DNA of 64,000 nucleotides from Mariannaea sp. PMI_226 (Eukaryota; Ascomycota; Sordariomycetes; Hypocreales; Nectriaceae): NCBI GenBank assembly GCA_024336345.1, contig JANFOG010000001.1, forward strand, positions 3,224,001 to 3,288,000. Direction: 5' to 3'. Shown in pieces: positions 1 to 14,721 of this stretch. Both the position numbers and the translations under genes were made by a program. The notes beneath the pieces were generated by a model. That model saw only the letters and a program-made list of their open reading frames with translations. It had not been told where the DNA came from and made no database searches. The first letter of the stretch is position 1. The number at the start of each line of letters is the position of its first letter.

Positions 1-719
<719 letters not shown>

Positions 720-2991
720 TTTTATAGAAACAGTAGGGATACTAGTGTAAGAAGATTGTGTAGAGATTGCTGGTTGTGTTGATAAATGATATCAACTTCG
801 TTGGATGCAAGCGCGCATTATATACTTCTCTTTTCTCCTTATCCTCATCTAATTCATGAATTGCGCATTATTGGCCAAGCATGCAATAGCAAGCCACTTG
901 CTACCTTGAAATTAGAAGCTCCAATCCTTGTCAAGACATCCATACTTGTTATGGTCGTGCCATGGCGAGTGAAGCTTTCGCCAACTTCCTGACCAGGCTG
1001 GGGTGAGTTGTGCAAAATGCAACAGTCACACGGTAATGAAGAGCTCGAGTTCGCAATGAGGAAGGTGAAAGGCCATGATGCAGCTATGAGGGGACTTTTC
1101 ATGAACTTTCTGAGAACATTACACAAAAGTTCTGGGTCCTTGCGGATACTAGGCAGAGAAATGCGTAGCACTGGGGGCTCGACGAGGTTATACAGGAACC
1201 TTTGGGTAGACGAATAGCCTTGGCAGATGCAGCAGGGTTATTAATTGAGCTGTTTTGTGATAGAACCAATTATTAGAGAGGGGGATGGAGGAAAGCAGGA
1301 GAGATATTTCACAGACAGATAATGTGAAAGGAAAAACATGAATACATCTTGTGAGAGAGGCGGTCTCTAACAGCAACGCTGTGAATCAAATGCTAGTTTG
1401 ATGCAACAAAGGCCATTAGCTATATTTGATTTTCATTCGAAGAGAGAATAGAAGTAGCATGTTGACGCCGCAAGAGGGTAGGGAGGTTGATTGATGATCA
1501 TAACGCAACTCCTGAGTGCTCCTCCGGGTCTCGAACCTTAGCCCCCCCCCCCGGGACGATAGGATATCAGTAATTGGAAAGCGAACCCGACGATCCTACC
1601 ATTCGGAAGTCTAGCAGCAGCCGAGAAAGATGCATAAGAAGAAGCTTGTTGTCGTGCTGATCTGTGGGGGTAGTCAGCTCCGGCGGAGGCGGCGCCCTCT
1701 CAGGGCAGCTTCAAGATATTGAAGCTTATCAGCAAAACCAACCATTGAGCAGTCTCTCACGGCCGGAAGCCTTACATCACACCTGTACTCCATTACGCCA
1801 TCTGTCAAAAGAGACCGGCAGGGACCGCTTCTATGTTCCAATGCCAGGCTTCCAAGGTGTTCTGAACTTCCTCTTTAGGACATACTCGCCGACTTGGGTG
1901 CCTTTATCTGCATCTAATGGGGGAAGTGTCAAGCAGCACCAAAGCAATCGTCGGATTGTATCGCTGATATCATTGGTTGATGGAAGCAGAAGAACAAATG
2001 GTCTATGCTTGTTGAATTCTCTAGCCCGAGGCATGAAGACTGTGTCCATTCCTCATGGAAGGGTGCTCTGCGACAAAAATGATGCGAGAATGTTTGGTGA
2101 TAAGATGACCACTAAGATTTACTCAACGAATTAAGAAGAGAAGAGGGTGTGCAGTTGATTCAACATGTGATCATCATGATTAGGAGTAACTTTCCAAGGT
2201 AAGCTCATATAGCTTTTTCTGATTTCCAAGTCGAGCGTGAGGGACAAATAGCTACTCTTCATCAGATGGAATCTAGTCCTCCTCGAGGAGCAGTGTTTGT
2301 AACAAATTAAGCTCGTAACTACAACCCGATAACTGATGACAGTTACTATTGCGACCAACCGCCGCGTGTTTTCACATTTCCCGCAGCCCAGGATATTCAG
2401 AGTCTGGACGTGATCAAAACAAATAGTTCTGCCAACACCTCAGAGGGCCCTAGTGTCTGATAGCTAGCTGCTGATTGCTGCCGCAAATCGCCTTCTCTAT
2501 AGCCCTCTTGGCACTCAATGACGACGAAACCCTTCACACAAAAGTTCTCAACATGTTGACGATCATGTTGGGGAACTCTTCCCCATTGGATCATATATAC
2601 CCAACACATACAGGTGTGTGCGCAGTTTTTGGCCCTTTGCCTATCCTATGTCAGGAGATATAGCACCTTGATTGGTGTTGGTCGCGTGATTACTGGCACA
2701 TGGGTGATGTGTAATGCTGTATCTGTTAACCCTAGAAGACCTCTGCCCAAACCCCCTTGGAATGCAATCTACGCCGCTCTTTTGCCTCGGCTTGTTGCAG
2801 GGCCCAGATCTAACTACGGTAACAACACAAGTGGAGGCCAGATCCCTTGCTGCGGACGATCCCACAAACGATAAGTCATAGCGGCCTAATGTCGAACCGT
2901 CTCCACGTGAGAGCGAACATCGATTTTCTTTTGATTACTTGGTCCTCTATTTCTGAGCTGTAACAAAGCCGCTAATTTTCTGGCCATAACT
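720..2991. other. Intergenic, subtilisin promoter side and beta-mannosidase 3' side
   Basis: About 2.3 kb with no reading frame I can support. It holds the promoter of the protease at its left end and the 3' flank of the beta-mannosidase at its right end. A run of C residues near 1541-1552 is the only obvious low-complexity element. The longest open frame (156 codons, plus strand, from 1664) shows no recognisable domain. Confidence 0.6.
818..824 (-). promoter_or_regulatory. TATA box of the subtilisin gene
   Basis: On the minus strand TATATAA lies about 100 bases upstream of the protease start codon, a usual place for a fungal core promoter. The call rests on position and match only. Confidence 0.5.
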
Positions 2992-5632
2992 CTAATTCAA
3001 CATGCCCAAGTACTGGGTAGTGATAACAGTTGTGTCACTAATCCCTGAAGCACCCACGCTTACTACTTCACCAGGAACGATGTCAATCAAGTTATCACTG
3101 AACATGACTGCATCATCCTCAGTCTCCAATGAGACACCCTTGACGGGCACTTCTGCACTGATCTCTACCGACTTGCCACCATCAACCACTTTGACGTGGA
3201 GAGACTTTGGCTTCTGTAGATGAAGATACTTAAGCGGTTCAGGCCAGTTAACGTAACGGGCAATCTGCTTCCCATCTTGGTAGAGGTAAGCAGCAACCAC
3301 GGTGCGGTTCTCTTGGCCAGCGTTGGGTGTCTCCACTGGGACTTCAAGAGCGGCCACCTCCGTGGACCGATTGCCTCGGAGAAGGACATCCCGTGAGACC
3401 GTTTGGGAAAACGTCTCCTTGCCTGTCTCGACATCCCAAGCTTTGACAACACAATCTGCTGTGATGTCCTCCAACATGAGGTTGCTCCCCCAGATCTCAA
3501 TCTGGACCTTGGTATCGATGCGGACACGGGTATACTTATCCTTTGGATGCTTGTGTTCTCGTCGAGTGATGCCGATAGAGATAGGTGCCATCTCTCGTTT
3601 CACAGTGTAGAAGGCATGCTTTGGCCTGAGGTAGTAATCACAGATGGACCAGGAAGTGACGGGCCAGCAGTCGTTGATTTGCCACACAAGAGCTCCTCCA
3701 CAATACTCCTTTCCTGGGCCCCGCCATTCACGCTTCCAGAGTCTGTAAGCGGATGCTAGGCATTCTGCCTGCATGAGCTGAGTGCAGTAAATGAAATGTT
3801 CCAGAGGGTCAGGGGCATATCGCATGTTCTCGACAAGGTAGAGAGCAATGCGACGCTCATGGCCATCCGCCTTGTTATGGAAGTCAACCGTGGAAGATTG
3901 AGGGTAACGATCCGGGTCATCTTTGCCTTGAGGCAAGTACGCATCAATGGTCTTGATGCTAGGAAAGGCTTCCATGCCAAACTCAGATACGAAGCGACCG
4001 ACAAGCTTGTCAAAGTTCTGATATTTTTCTTGAGAGCCATGCCAGACATTCCATTGATGAATATCTCCCACAGTGGGATCAGTAGTCTTATTGCCGCCCC
4101 AGGGACTACCAAAGTGGTATGTTGTGTCAGGGATCAGATCACTGCATACGTCGGCGAGAACCTTTTCGTAGATATATCGAGCCGGAAATTCTGTCTTCAA
4201 CCAAGTCTCTGGTTCTTGGTTCTCAGGGTCCCACGATAGATTGCTGCTCTCAGCCACCTGATAGTCTTCGTTGTTGCCGGCCCAGATTGCGATGGAGGGA
4301 TGGTGTCTCAGGAGTTTCACATTCTCTCTTGCCTCGCGGTCGATGGACTGGAGAAGTTCTGGCCAGCAAGGGTAATTTCCGCAGCCGAACATGAAATCTT
4401 GCCAGACGATGATTCCAAGCTCGTCACAAGCATCATAAAATGCCTGCTCTTCGTAGATACCACCGCCCCATACCCTGATCATGAACTGGTTACCATCGGC
4501 GACCAATTTGACCCAGTCGTAGTACTTTTGTTTAGAAATACGGGGGATGAAATTGTCGGCAGGAATCCAGTTGCTGCCACCGCAGAAGAGGGGGACGTTG
4601 TTAACCTCGAAGAAGAAGGTTGCACCTGGCTGGTCATCCAGAGGTCTCTGAATGAGTCTAAGTCTGCGAAGACCAATTCTTTTGGATACGGAGTCCACCT
4701 CATCATCCTGTGCCAGCAGGGTTGCCTTGATTGTGTACAAAGGCTGCTTTCCGTATCGGATTGGATACCAAAGCTCCGGGTTTTTGATATCAAACGTCGA
4801 CTGCGCACTGCCATCCTGAATCTTTGCGGTCTGCGACGCAACGATGTTCCCATCCAGGGAGAGATCGAACTTGACGTTTGAAGCAGTACCTTCAATTGAG
4901 GCATGCGCTACAACCGTAGCACTTTCAAGTGACTTATCGACCGAATTCTCGGTGTAAAGGTCAGACACACGAGACTCAAATACTTCGAGGTTGATGGGTC
5001 TCCAAGGTCCGCAAGTCAGGAGAGTTGGGCCCCAGTCCCAGCCCTGGAGTAGAGATGTCAGCTTTAGCCAAAACGAAGCCCATCCATGCCCAGATAATGT
5101 TATAAAAACTCACCCAGTGATACTGAGCCTTTCGCACGGCAAGTCTCGAATTGTCTCCATTCCAGCAAACGTACTTATGATCGGAGTGCTCTTCCACAAG
5201 TTTCCAGCCTCTCAAGTAGGCGCTGTCGAAGGTGATGACCAACTCGTTATCTCCCTCTCCCTCATTTTTCAGTACATCAGTTACGTTGACACGCTCCGGC
5301 GTGAACATGTTATCAGTCTCGAGTATTGTTTGTCCATTGAGCTGGACCGTTGCAAAGGTATCGAGTCCATCAAAAGCCAGAACGGCATTTGCACCGTTAG
5401 GGACCTTGGGGCTGGCAAATGTCGTCTTGTAGATCCAAGCAACCTCACCAACCCATTGGACTTCCAGCTCGTTCTTTCCAATGAAGGCATCAGGAATCTT
5501 TTTGTGGTGCATCAAATCGAGATGCACATTTGTTGGGAATTGGGCGACAGGCAAGTAGGAAGCATCGTCATGGGACGCCTGCTTGAAGTGCCAGTTCTTA
5601 TCCAGAGCAGTGACTGTGCGACTCGGAGCCAT
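2992..5632 (-). CDS. mndB: Beta-mannosidase, GH2, intracellular type B
   Basis: An 856-residue glycoside hydrolase family 2 enzyme that removes terminal beta-1,4-mannose from manno-oligosaccharides. Exon 1 is 5632-5114, the intron 5113-5044 (GTGAGT...CTCCAG) and exon 2 5043-2992. The splice restores the family motif HWGWDWGP. Domain order is the N-terminal jelly-roll (about 1-190), an Ig-like domain, the TIM barrel (about 300-640) and C-terminal beta domains. The acid/base Glu is in WAGNNEDY (about 432) and the nucleophile Glu in VSEFG (about 527). No signal peptide is visible at MAPSRTVTALDKNW, and length and start match the fungal type B enzymes that act on imported oligosaccharides. The neighbouring secreted protease and the mannanase near 50 kb are unlinked in function as far as I can see. 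Confidence 0.93.
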
Positions 5633-5985
5633 GGTGAATGGATTGGGAGAGAAACAAAATTACCACCGAAATGGTTCAGTTGGAGTTGAAGAAAGGCAGG
5701 TAGGTAGATACGGGGGCAAATGGGTATAATGGGAATCAGAATGAGGATAGTCGAGCAGTGGAAAAGGAGGCAACTTGTAAAGAATATCGCTTTAGTAGGC
5801 GTGGTGTGTCAGAACGAGACCGGCACAGATGGGAAAGAGGGAAGGAACCAGTTAATCGATGCCGCGTTTTCACTTGCGATCGGTCAAGTAGAGCAATGTC
5901 GAGGTTACACAAGACCAGCCAAATCACTTTCCTCTACCCGCGCGAACAAGACAAATCGAGTTGAAATTCTCTCTCCCGTGCTCTC

Positions 5986-5992
5986 TTATATA
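5986..5992 (-). promoter_or_regulatory. Possible TATA box of the beta-mannosidase gene
   Basis: TATATAA on the minus strand about 355 bases upstream of the start codon. It would imply a 5' UTR of roughly 300 bases, long but acceptable in fungi. Confidence 0.35.
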
Positions 5993-6508
5993 CGTTGGGT
6001 ACCCTGGGTAGCTACCCTACCTCCCGTACCGTACATTGAGGCTTTGTTGGCTTTTATCCGTCTTTCCCCGCCCACGTTTCCCCCAATGCACAACCGCATC
6101 ATCGCACCGTCGATCCGGCGCCAATGTGGGACAAGACATTCGAGTTCATGGACGGAATGGCCACGATGTGTTTGCTTCTTTTTGGTTCTTCTCCACTGCC
6201 GTTGCTTGTTGGCTCCACAGAGACTCTACCCCGTGAATATTCATAAGTCTGAACAGCGGCAGAGCTCGAGTTGGACCCCGCCCCAGTTGCTCCGCTCATG
6301 GCTCATCGCCCCGTTTCAAGCGTCCAAGCGTCCAAATTCGTACAACTCGAGGTTCGGAGGATGATGCTCCGTGGCCAAAATGGGCCTAGTAAGTCTGGAG
6401 AGCCTCATGTCATGCCCGCGGCGTCCTATTTTCATAAGAACCTTTCATATCAATCTCTGGGCTCTCCATAGTGAGCAATCATGCATGTTATATTGTATCA
6501 ACGAAAAT

Positions 6509-6547
6509 GACTCGTTATTACGACTTGTTATTATGACTTGTTATTAT
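6509..6547. repeat. 13-base tandem repeat, three units
   Basis: The unit GACTTGTTATTAT occurs at 6509-6521 (two differences), 6522-6534 and 6535-6547, followed by a partial copy. It is AT-rich, outside any gene, and most simply explained by replication slippage. Confidence 0.85.
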
Positions 6548-7012
6548 GACTTATTTCTGGCACAATTATACCACACCATCGTATCACAATCATATAAAGG
6601 GCTTCGGTATAGCATTGGTTCGAAAGAATGAAGTTGGGCAAAAGGTCAGCCCTAGCAGAATATTCGAATTATATACGTAGCTCGGACTTGATGCATATCT
6701 ACCTGGTGGGAGAGGGAGAAAGGGAAGCAAGAGAGAAAAAAAAAAACAAAAAAGACCCAAAGACTCATATCCGCCCAACTCGCACGCACGATCATCATCT
6801 ATACCAAACGCCCCCACACGCCTTCAAGAAATGAATGCTTCCAAGCAATATCCCCAAACACGGTACAGTCGTCAAGGCATACACCCCAGTTTCGGCAAGA
6901 GAGCCACCCCGGATACCCGTTCAGTCCACCCATACAGGGAGCCAGAGACCAGAGAGAAGGAAGGCAAAAGAAGAGTAGAAACACAGAGACAAGACCCCAC
7001 CAAATCAATCAC

Positions 7013-8266
<1,254 letters not shown>

Positions 8267-9466
8267 TGCGGGCGTTGTGGATGTCGTCGGGGTATTAAGA
8301 ATGATACTACATGTATCACCGTGGATCGAGGGGAGGAAAACCGAGCGGGTTGTTGCTTGTCGCAAAGCGGAAACAGTGGTGAGGGAGAAGTGCTCGAAGA
8401 CAAGTGATTCGGAGGGAGAGACAACAAAAAGGGTTGTCTTATCGGGACATTCGTGGTTACCACAGTTTTGCGATTTTGTGAGATGCGAATGCCACCATTA
8501 AGCTGGGTCTCGAATTAATTATTATGGGTGTAGCTGGGCTCTTACTGGCTGTCGGTCAGGAGGCCTGAGCAAAGGTCGACAGGGGGTCGGGTCCCCTGTA
8601 ATGGCCCGCTAATTATGACGAAAAGCCCCCGCCAGGCCAGATGACGTGTGGCAACTGGATCTGGAGGCATTCAATTGAATTGGTCGATAAGACAAAATAC
8701 GCACCTAAATCCCAGGAATCAAATACGCCGGTAACTATCGTATACTCCACTGCATTTTCTGGGCAGAACTAAAGGATATCAGTTCTACAACAGGCAGATT
8801 CAGGATGCAAGTAAGGAGTCTGAAATCTTCTCCGTTCAATTCAGCCTTTGGGAAGATCCTACCGCCTGAGGCAGCTCAATCACTAGAAATAGGCTACCAA
8901 TGACTATTGGCAAGCTTTTTATCTAGGTCATGCAAGACAAATCGTGGACGACGGTGGAGATATTTATATTTAAAAGAGAAATGAATATATGTTCTGCATC
9001 CGGGGCAAAGTTTCCAATCTTTCGTTTTCAAATATTAGCGAAGCGATGTAGTTGTCAAACATCACTGACACTTGGCCTGGTCACAGAGATGGCTCCGCGT
9101 GTCATGGTTGCGATGTTGGGTAGACCGCAACCCAGAAGGTAGCCTTTCGGCAATCTGGTTTAAACAGATCTGTGCTGATCCATTGTTGAACTACCATCCT
9201 GTAGTCCGTAACGTATTCACAAACCCGGTCAGGGTGTGGAGAAGAGCAGTAATTACAGACTGAGTGGAAGCATCAACCTTTTGCGCAGAACGGATACCCT
9301 GTGTATCGCAGAAATCATAGCGGATGCTCACTCTTCTTTGATCATTGATACAGTTGGACTATCCGCCGCTCTATCCAAGATATCGCAATACATATAAAAG
9401 AAATTATCTCGAGAGCAGTAAAGGAATCCCTACAGCTCTACACCCTTTCCAGGGAAAGCTATAGGC

Positions 9467-9494
9467 CATAGCAAATGTTCCATAGCAAATGTTC
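9467..9494. repeat. 14-base perfect tandem duplication
   Basis: CATAGCAAATGTTC occurs twice back to back at 9467-9480 and 9481-9494, in non-coding DNA. Confidence 0.9.
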
Positions 9495-9827
9495 CGGTGT
9501 TTGGACATGCGAGATACATGATACACCACGTCACTGCTTTCGTACCCAATCACTGAAAGGGATACCAGAGTGTTGAGAATTGAGGTCTGGAATCTTGATT
9601 TCACTGAATCTATTATATGAAATGAAAAACAAAAATAAAAAGGGTTTCTCATACTGTATGCGCATCAGAATCAAACATGATAAAACGGCTCATGAGCATG
9701 TGCGGCCAAAATGAAACAAATACTCCGGTTGCCGAAGATGTGCCTCGGCCGCCCCCTTGCAACCCCACGTTTTCTCTCATCGGCTCATCTTACTTCATCG
9801 CAGCCTCTCAAAAACGACACGATCATC

Positions 9828-9835
9828 TATAAAAG
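9828..9835 (+). promoter_or_regulatory. TATA box of the SDR gene
   Basis: TATAAAAG lies 81 bases before the start codon at 9909, an ideal match and spacing for a TATA-driven fungal gene. Confidence 0.6.
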
Positions 9836-9908
9836 TGACATATCCATCTTCATCATTGATTTAATTACCAAAAAATCGCCCCATAGGAGTTTTTAAAAGC
9901 TTTTCAGA

Positions 9909-10831
9909 ATGAAGATCGACGGCCGCACTTTCATCATCTCCGGCGGGTGAGTTTTTCGCATTCCACTCTGAATCGATGTAAGCCGCGTTCAAGCTTCACA
10001 TGCTGACCCAACCGTGATCAGAGCTTCCGGCCTTGGGAGAGCTTGTGTTGAGGAAATTTGCAAAGCCGGTGGCAATGTGGCTGTATTTGACCTAAACGAA
10101 GAGAACGGGCAGGAAGCGGTGAAGGAGCTATCACCATCTGCCAAATTCTTTGTCTGCGACGTCCTGCAGACGGAGAGCATCAAGAAAGCCGTTCAGGGGG
10201 CTGTGGAATGGAGCAAAGAGACGAACAAGCCCTTGGGAGGTGTTATCCCAGCAGCAGGAGTATCAACACCTGCGACTGTAAGTTGCAATTGTTCCGCATC
10301 CTTGTCTTGAGTACCCCACTGACGAAGCCGCTGCAGCTTCTTGATCGTCATGGAAAGGCCTTTGACCTTGATAACTTTGACTTTGTCTTGAACGTCAACC
10401 TGCGCGGTACCATTGATCTAGTCCGCCAAGCCCTTGAACACTTGGCCCAAGTCGATCCCGTCGGCCCCGACGCGGAGCGCGGTGTTGTAGTCATGGTGGC
10501 ATCCTCCGCCGCTTTTGACGGCCAGAAGGGTCAAGTGTCGTACTCAGCCAGCAAGGGCGCAGTGACGGCAATGACGTTGCCTATGGCTCGAGATCTCGCA
10601 CGCTATGGCATCCGCGTCGTAACGATTGCACCCAGCCTCTTTGACAGCCGCATGACAAGCGTGATGCCCGAAAAAGTGAAGAAGAGCCTTCAGGGTGCAA
10701 TGGAATTTCCCAAACGCGCAGGTCAGCCGCCTGAGTTTGCGCAGTTGGTCCGACAAGGGATTGAGAATGTCATGTTGAATGGAGTCGTTATCAGACTGGA
10801 CGGGGCCATGAGAATGCCGAGCAAAATGTGA
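9909..10831 (+). CDS. Short-chain dehydrogenase/reductase, HSD10-like
   Basis: A 262-residue classical SDR, an NAD(P)-dependent alcohol/ketone oxidoreductase. Exons 9909-9946, 10022-10277 and 10337-10831; introns 9947-10021 (GTGAGT) and 10278-10336 (GTAAGT...CTGCAG). The first splice, after 38 coding bases, rebuilds the cofactor motif SGGASGLG (11-18). Asp in VAVFDLN at the end of beta-2 favours NAD over NADP. The catalytic Ser is about 154 (VASSAAF), and Tyr and Lys are in YSASK (167 and 171). The fold and the DSRM and RLDGAMRM stretches resemble type II 3-hydroxyacyl-CoA dehydrogenase (HSD17B10), but the substrate cannot be read from sequence. The next gene, 553 bases on and in the same direction, is also an oxidoreductase; a shared route is possible but not shown. 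Confidence 0.9.
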
Positions 10832-11384
10832 TCTACCAACCTTTATGACTTGCGTTTCTATCCCGTCGGGCATTTCTGGCATGTACCGCTTAATAATTTC
10901 CTTTCAAGTGTTATAAATTATTCGATTTCTTTTGTATGGAATTTTTTCCTCTGCTCGTGGTCATGATGTGAATTGATATCATTTGTTACACCGCGATCGG
11001 CTTCAGGACGCGGGAGGTAATCCATGCCCAAGCCGGCAAATTCGGTTAGACACCCACTAAGTATGGCAGGAATCGCCATCCAACGGGACTGGTTCGTCAT
11101 CAACCCCAATTCTGTGCATTGCTTTATTTGACCCTCGCTATCGACATTGCCGTATGTTCTATTTTCTAAGTTCTCTCATCTGAATTCGTCCATCCGATAT
11201 AAATCCTTTGTGTCTTCCTTCGATTGACTTCTTCTCCCGCCCGACACAGTCTAGGGAAATAGTAGGGGGGCTACCATACTTCGGATAACCATTTATCCAG
11301 AACTCGCTGTACTTATTGACATTTTGTCCATCAGTCATCTCAAGTCTCAGGCTGACTCAATACGCTACATCTACCGACCTCGTC
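10832..11384. other. Intergenic between tandem oxidoreductase genes
   Basis: A 553-base spacer holding the SDR 3' flank and the promoter of the next gene, including a TATA-like box. Nothing else is seen. Confidence 0.6.
11198..11204 (+). promoter_or_regulatory. Possible TATA box of the hydroxyacid dehydrogenase gene
   Basis: TATAAAT lies 187 bases before the start codon at 11385. Only position and match support it. Confidence 0.4.
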
Positions 11385-12527
11385 ATGGCACCAATTAAGA
11401 TTGTAGTCCTTGATGACTACCAGGGATTCGGAGACCCTCACTTTGCCAAGCTGGACATCGCCAAGTACGAGGTCACGTCCATCAAGGACACTCTGTTGCC
11501 GTACAACCATCCAGACACTCCTCAATCCGTCAAAGATGCCCTGGTCAAACGCCTCGAGCCTTTCGAAGTGATCTGTATGTCTTACTTGGTTCCAAGGATA
11601 GTCTTGTGTCTGTAGCAAGTGAACTAAGCATCATGCCGAACAGGTTGCATGCGTGAGAGGACTCCATTCCCCGCAGAACTAATCGCCCGGCTACCAGCCC
11701 TAAAGCTCTTCCTTTCCACAAGCTTGCGAAACAAAGCCCTCGATCTGGACGCCTTTAAAGAACGAGGCATTCCTGTTGCTGGCACTGTGGACAAAAACCG
11801 CCAGACGCCTGGTTTGGATAGCACCACCCAGCACTGCGTCACGTTGATCCTGGCCCTCACTCGGGGTGTCGCGAGAGATGATGCTGCAGTCAAGGAAGGT
11901 TTGTGGCAGACGTCCTTCGCTACAGGCCTGAGCGGGAAAGCTTTAGGCATTATCGGATTAGGTCGTCTGGGCGCCACTGTCGCTAGAATCATGACAACTG
12001 CATTCGGCATGAAAGTCATTGCATGGAGCCCCAATCTAACTCAAGATGCGGCGGACGAGAGAGCCCGAGAACTCGGATTACCTGTTGAAGATTCTGATGG
12101 TGAAAAGACTTTCAAGGCAGTTAGTCGAGATGAGCTTTTTACTACATCTGACGTTGTTTCCATTCATGTCGTCTTGTCTGATAGATCGCGAGGAATGGTG
12201 TCAGCAACAGACCTAGAAAAGATGAAGAAGTCATCCTTTTTGGTGAACACGTCTCGGGGTCCTCTAGTTGTGGAGAGAGACTTGCTCAATCATCTCAAGG
12301 CCGGGGGGATTCGGGGAGCTGCATTAGACGTGTTCGATCTCGAGCCATTGCCAGCTGAGAGTGAGTGGAGGAACAAGAACTGGGGCAAGGATGGATCAAG
12401 CCAAGTTCTCCTGACCCCTCACATGGGATATGTCGAAGAGACGACGCTCGGATCGTGGTACGAGCAACAGGCCAAGAACATTGAACTCTGGGCTGCAGGA
12501 GAGCCGTTGGAAACTCGCTTGATATAG
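11385..12527 (+). CDS. D-isomer specific 2-hydroxyacid dehydrogenase
   Basis: A 357-residue NAD(P)-dependent enzyme of the D-2-hydroxyacid dehydrogenase family, which interconverts 2-keto acids and D-2-hydroxy acids. Exon 1 is 11385-11574, the intron 11575-11643 (GTATGT...AACAG) and exon 2 11644-12527. The nucleotide-binding loop is GIIGLGRLG. The catalytic set is the Arg in NTSRGPLVV, the Glu in DVFDLEPLP and the His in LTPHMGY, all present. It belongs to the fungal branch with MRERTPFP near residue 65, often annotated as phosphoglycerate-dehydrogenase-like; the substrate is unknown. The start at MAPIKIVVLDDYQG is chosen over an upstream in-frame codon at 11316 because family members begin there. 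Confidence 0.92.
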
Positions 12528-13221
12528 GTATTGTAATTTACGATCTATACGCTAGCCTAACGCCGTGCTTGACCATTACCAGAATGACATGAAATATAAT
12601 CTTCTGGAGCCCTCTAACTTAAGCAAATAGTGTTGCATGCACGTTGAATGCAGTCATGAGCAACGGTGGCGTTGAGAAAAGAGTCGTAGATTGTGTTTTT
12701 TTTTTCGCTGATTTGTTTTATATGACGGCGGAAGCGCCTATGACACCGTCGACACGAAAGCATATCAGAATAGTGGCTCCCTGGTGTTCATAATACGTAT
12801 AGCCAGAATAATTTTGGATTGATTCAAGGGTTGTTATCTTTGAGTCGAGATGTATGTGTTTTTTTGCGACTAATAGAACTAGACCACAATAGAAACATGC
12901 GACTCAACTTTGGGTTCTACTCATAGGGTTGCTCTCGCTATTTGACTAACTTGAGACACAGAGCAGCTATGAAGAAAAATTTGGCCTTGGAGTATTACTC
13001 ACAGTGGGAAGAGATCACAATTTAGAAACACTTGTTACACTCGTTTACCGTAGACAAGACCCATGAGAGACATTTCAAAGAGTCTTGCAGAACCAATCAT
13101 GTCAAGAACAATCCTACGACCACCCGGTCGAGAGCGCCTGTTGCACGATATGCAGTGTGGAAGTGCCAGAAGCTTGGATAATCCGCTGTAAGAAAAAAAA
13201 TCATAGTCAGGACTAAAAGTT

Positions 13222-13249
13222 TGCTAGTTCTGTGGTGCTAGTTCTGTGG
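13222..13249. repeat. 14-base perfect tandem duplication
   Basis: TGCTAGTTCTGTGG occurs twice back to back at 13222-13235 and 13236-13249, in non-coding DNA. Confidence 0.9.
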
Positions 13250-14721
13250 CCAGGGCTTTCACAAAGAGCTGATATCCCAATTTGCATACATATCGTGAGA
13301 GAGGGGCCGGATCGAATATGAGATATACATTCACGTGTCAGTCCTGCTCTGTTGTGCCTGGATGTGAAAGATAGCAACAAATGGTTACATGCATTACATG
13401 GTTGTATGGCCAAAGTTCATCCAGGCCCTCTTTGGTGCATCAATCCTCGTGCATTGGTGTCTTCATACATGCCATTGAAACGTCAAATGTCACACTTGGC
13501 TTCCCTCATAAATAACACATGACTGAAGCGAGCACAAAATGAAAGATTAACTGAGGCTGTGGGTAACATAGTGGATTAGTACTCTAGACAATAAGCGATA
13601 AAATGGATTGTAAGGAACCCAATATTTCTGTATCCAGACTTATTGGTCCAGAAGAACCAACAAGGAGGATTGCTAGCTTAAGTTTCTGGTGAAGGGTAGA
13701 TAGCAACACGAAGAATGGTGCTCCAGTAAGTGATAGTGTCTGACATAGAAAGGCGAAAGAAAGAGTTGACGACACCAGCTGACCAGGGCAACTGATCAGA
13801 TTGGAAAATAGGACCACAGTTGTGGTCTTCTTTTTTTGGTCAAAAGGTTCGCTGTGACCAACATGCTAGTACGCATGCTGCTGCAATGTCACGAAACCTG
13901 CATTTCTAATACAGCGTTGGCTCAGACCCATGGAGTACTTACTATACTATGTTGCTTCGGTCAACAACGCCAGGTTTGAAAAGGCACTTTGTGTTGGTGA
14001 ATCCAATCCACCACGTTATCAGCATGGCCACCCAATATGCGGCCGTGGTGCATGAGGTAGGGAACCTGTAGAGCTACGCAAAGGCCTCCAGGACCATAGA
14101 CTTGCGAGCATGTCGTTTTGTGTAATAACGATGCCGGTCGCGGCCAAGGTCAAGGAGGAGGTTGAGGTTGTCGGAAGCGGTGGGAAATCGCCTGGCAAAG
14201 AAGTGCAGACTATACGTGCACTATTACTCCATACCTTTAACTTGGCTGACTGGGCCTCCTCCTCTCACCGCTGTCACCGACCAAGGCTCCCCAATAGACC
14301 AATAAATGGCGGGAACAATGAAGTCTGAGAATGTAATGTCAAAAGACGTTGACCCACCCTCCCACAAATGGCCGTCGATCAATCTATTTGACTGCCCCGC
14401 GACGACTTCCGCAAGCGTGCCCTCGTGGGCCGAACAACGGTTTGTGTGATCGACGCCCTTGTGGCTCGCAAGGTAGCCCTGCGTAGCATCTCCCGCAAAT
14501 ACGTAAAACATGGAAGAGCAGCAGCTTCCTCCACAGTCTGGTGGTGACATTCGCAAGCTTGTGCCTACTGGTCCATGCACAGTGCAGCACAGCTGGGAGG
14601 GTGTGACCTTTTGAAGCTCAAAATGAAAACATCGTCACCTGATGTGTAGAGGAGATAGCTGGTTTTTGGGAACACAAGATTTTATTTGAAGAGGCAAAAA
14701 AAAAAAAAAACACTCCCCTTA

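Larger units (their letters stand above)
5633..7012. other. Intergenic, beta-mannosidase promoter and Rab 3' side
   Basis: About 1.4 kb. The left part is promoter and 5' UTR of the beta-mannosidase. A 13-base tandem repeat lies in the middle and an A-rich run near 6738-6750. I see no supported gene. Confidence 0.6.
8267..9908. other. Intergenic between divergent Rab and SDR genes
   Basis: About 1.6 kb holding the promoters of the Rab gene (minus) and the short-chain dehydrogenase (plus). It contains a 14-base tandem duplication and a good TATA box for the dehydrogenase. No gene is supported. Confidence 0.6.

Noticed and set aside
1500..1620. Possible tRNA on the minus strand (GGTTCGAGACC looks like a B box)
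   Set aside because: The T-stem and acceptor stem do not pair, and no D arm or anticodon arm can be drawn.
1664..2134. 156-codon plus-strand frame
   Set aside because: There is no recognisable domain, no splice partners and a composition like the surrounding spacer.
4300..4881. 193-codon plus-strand frame
   Set aside because: It is antisense to the beta-mannosidase coding region, which has clear catalytic motifs.
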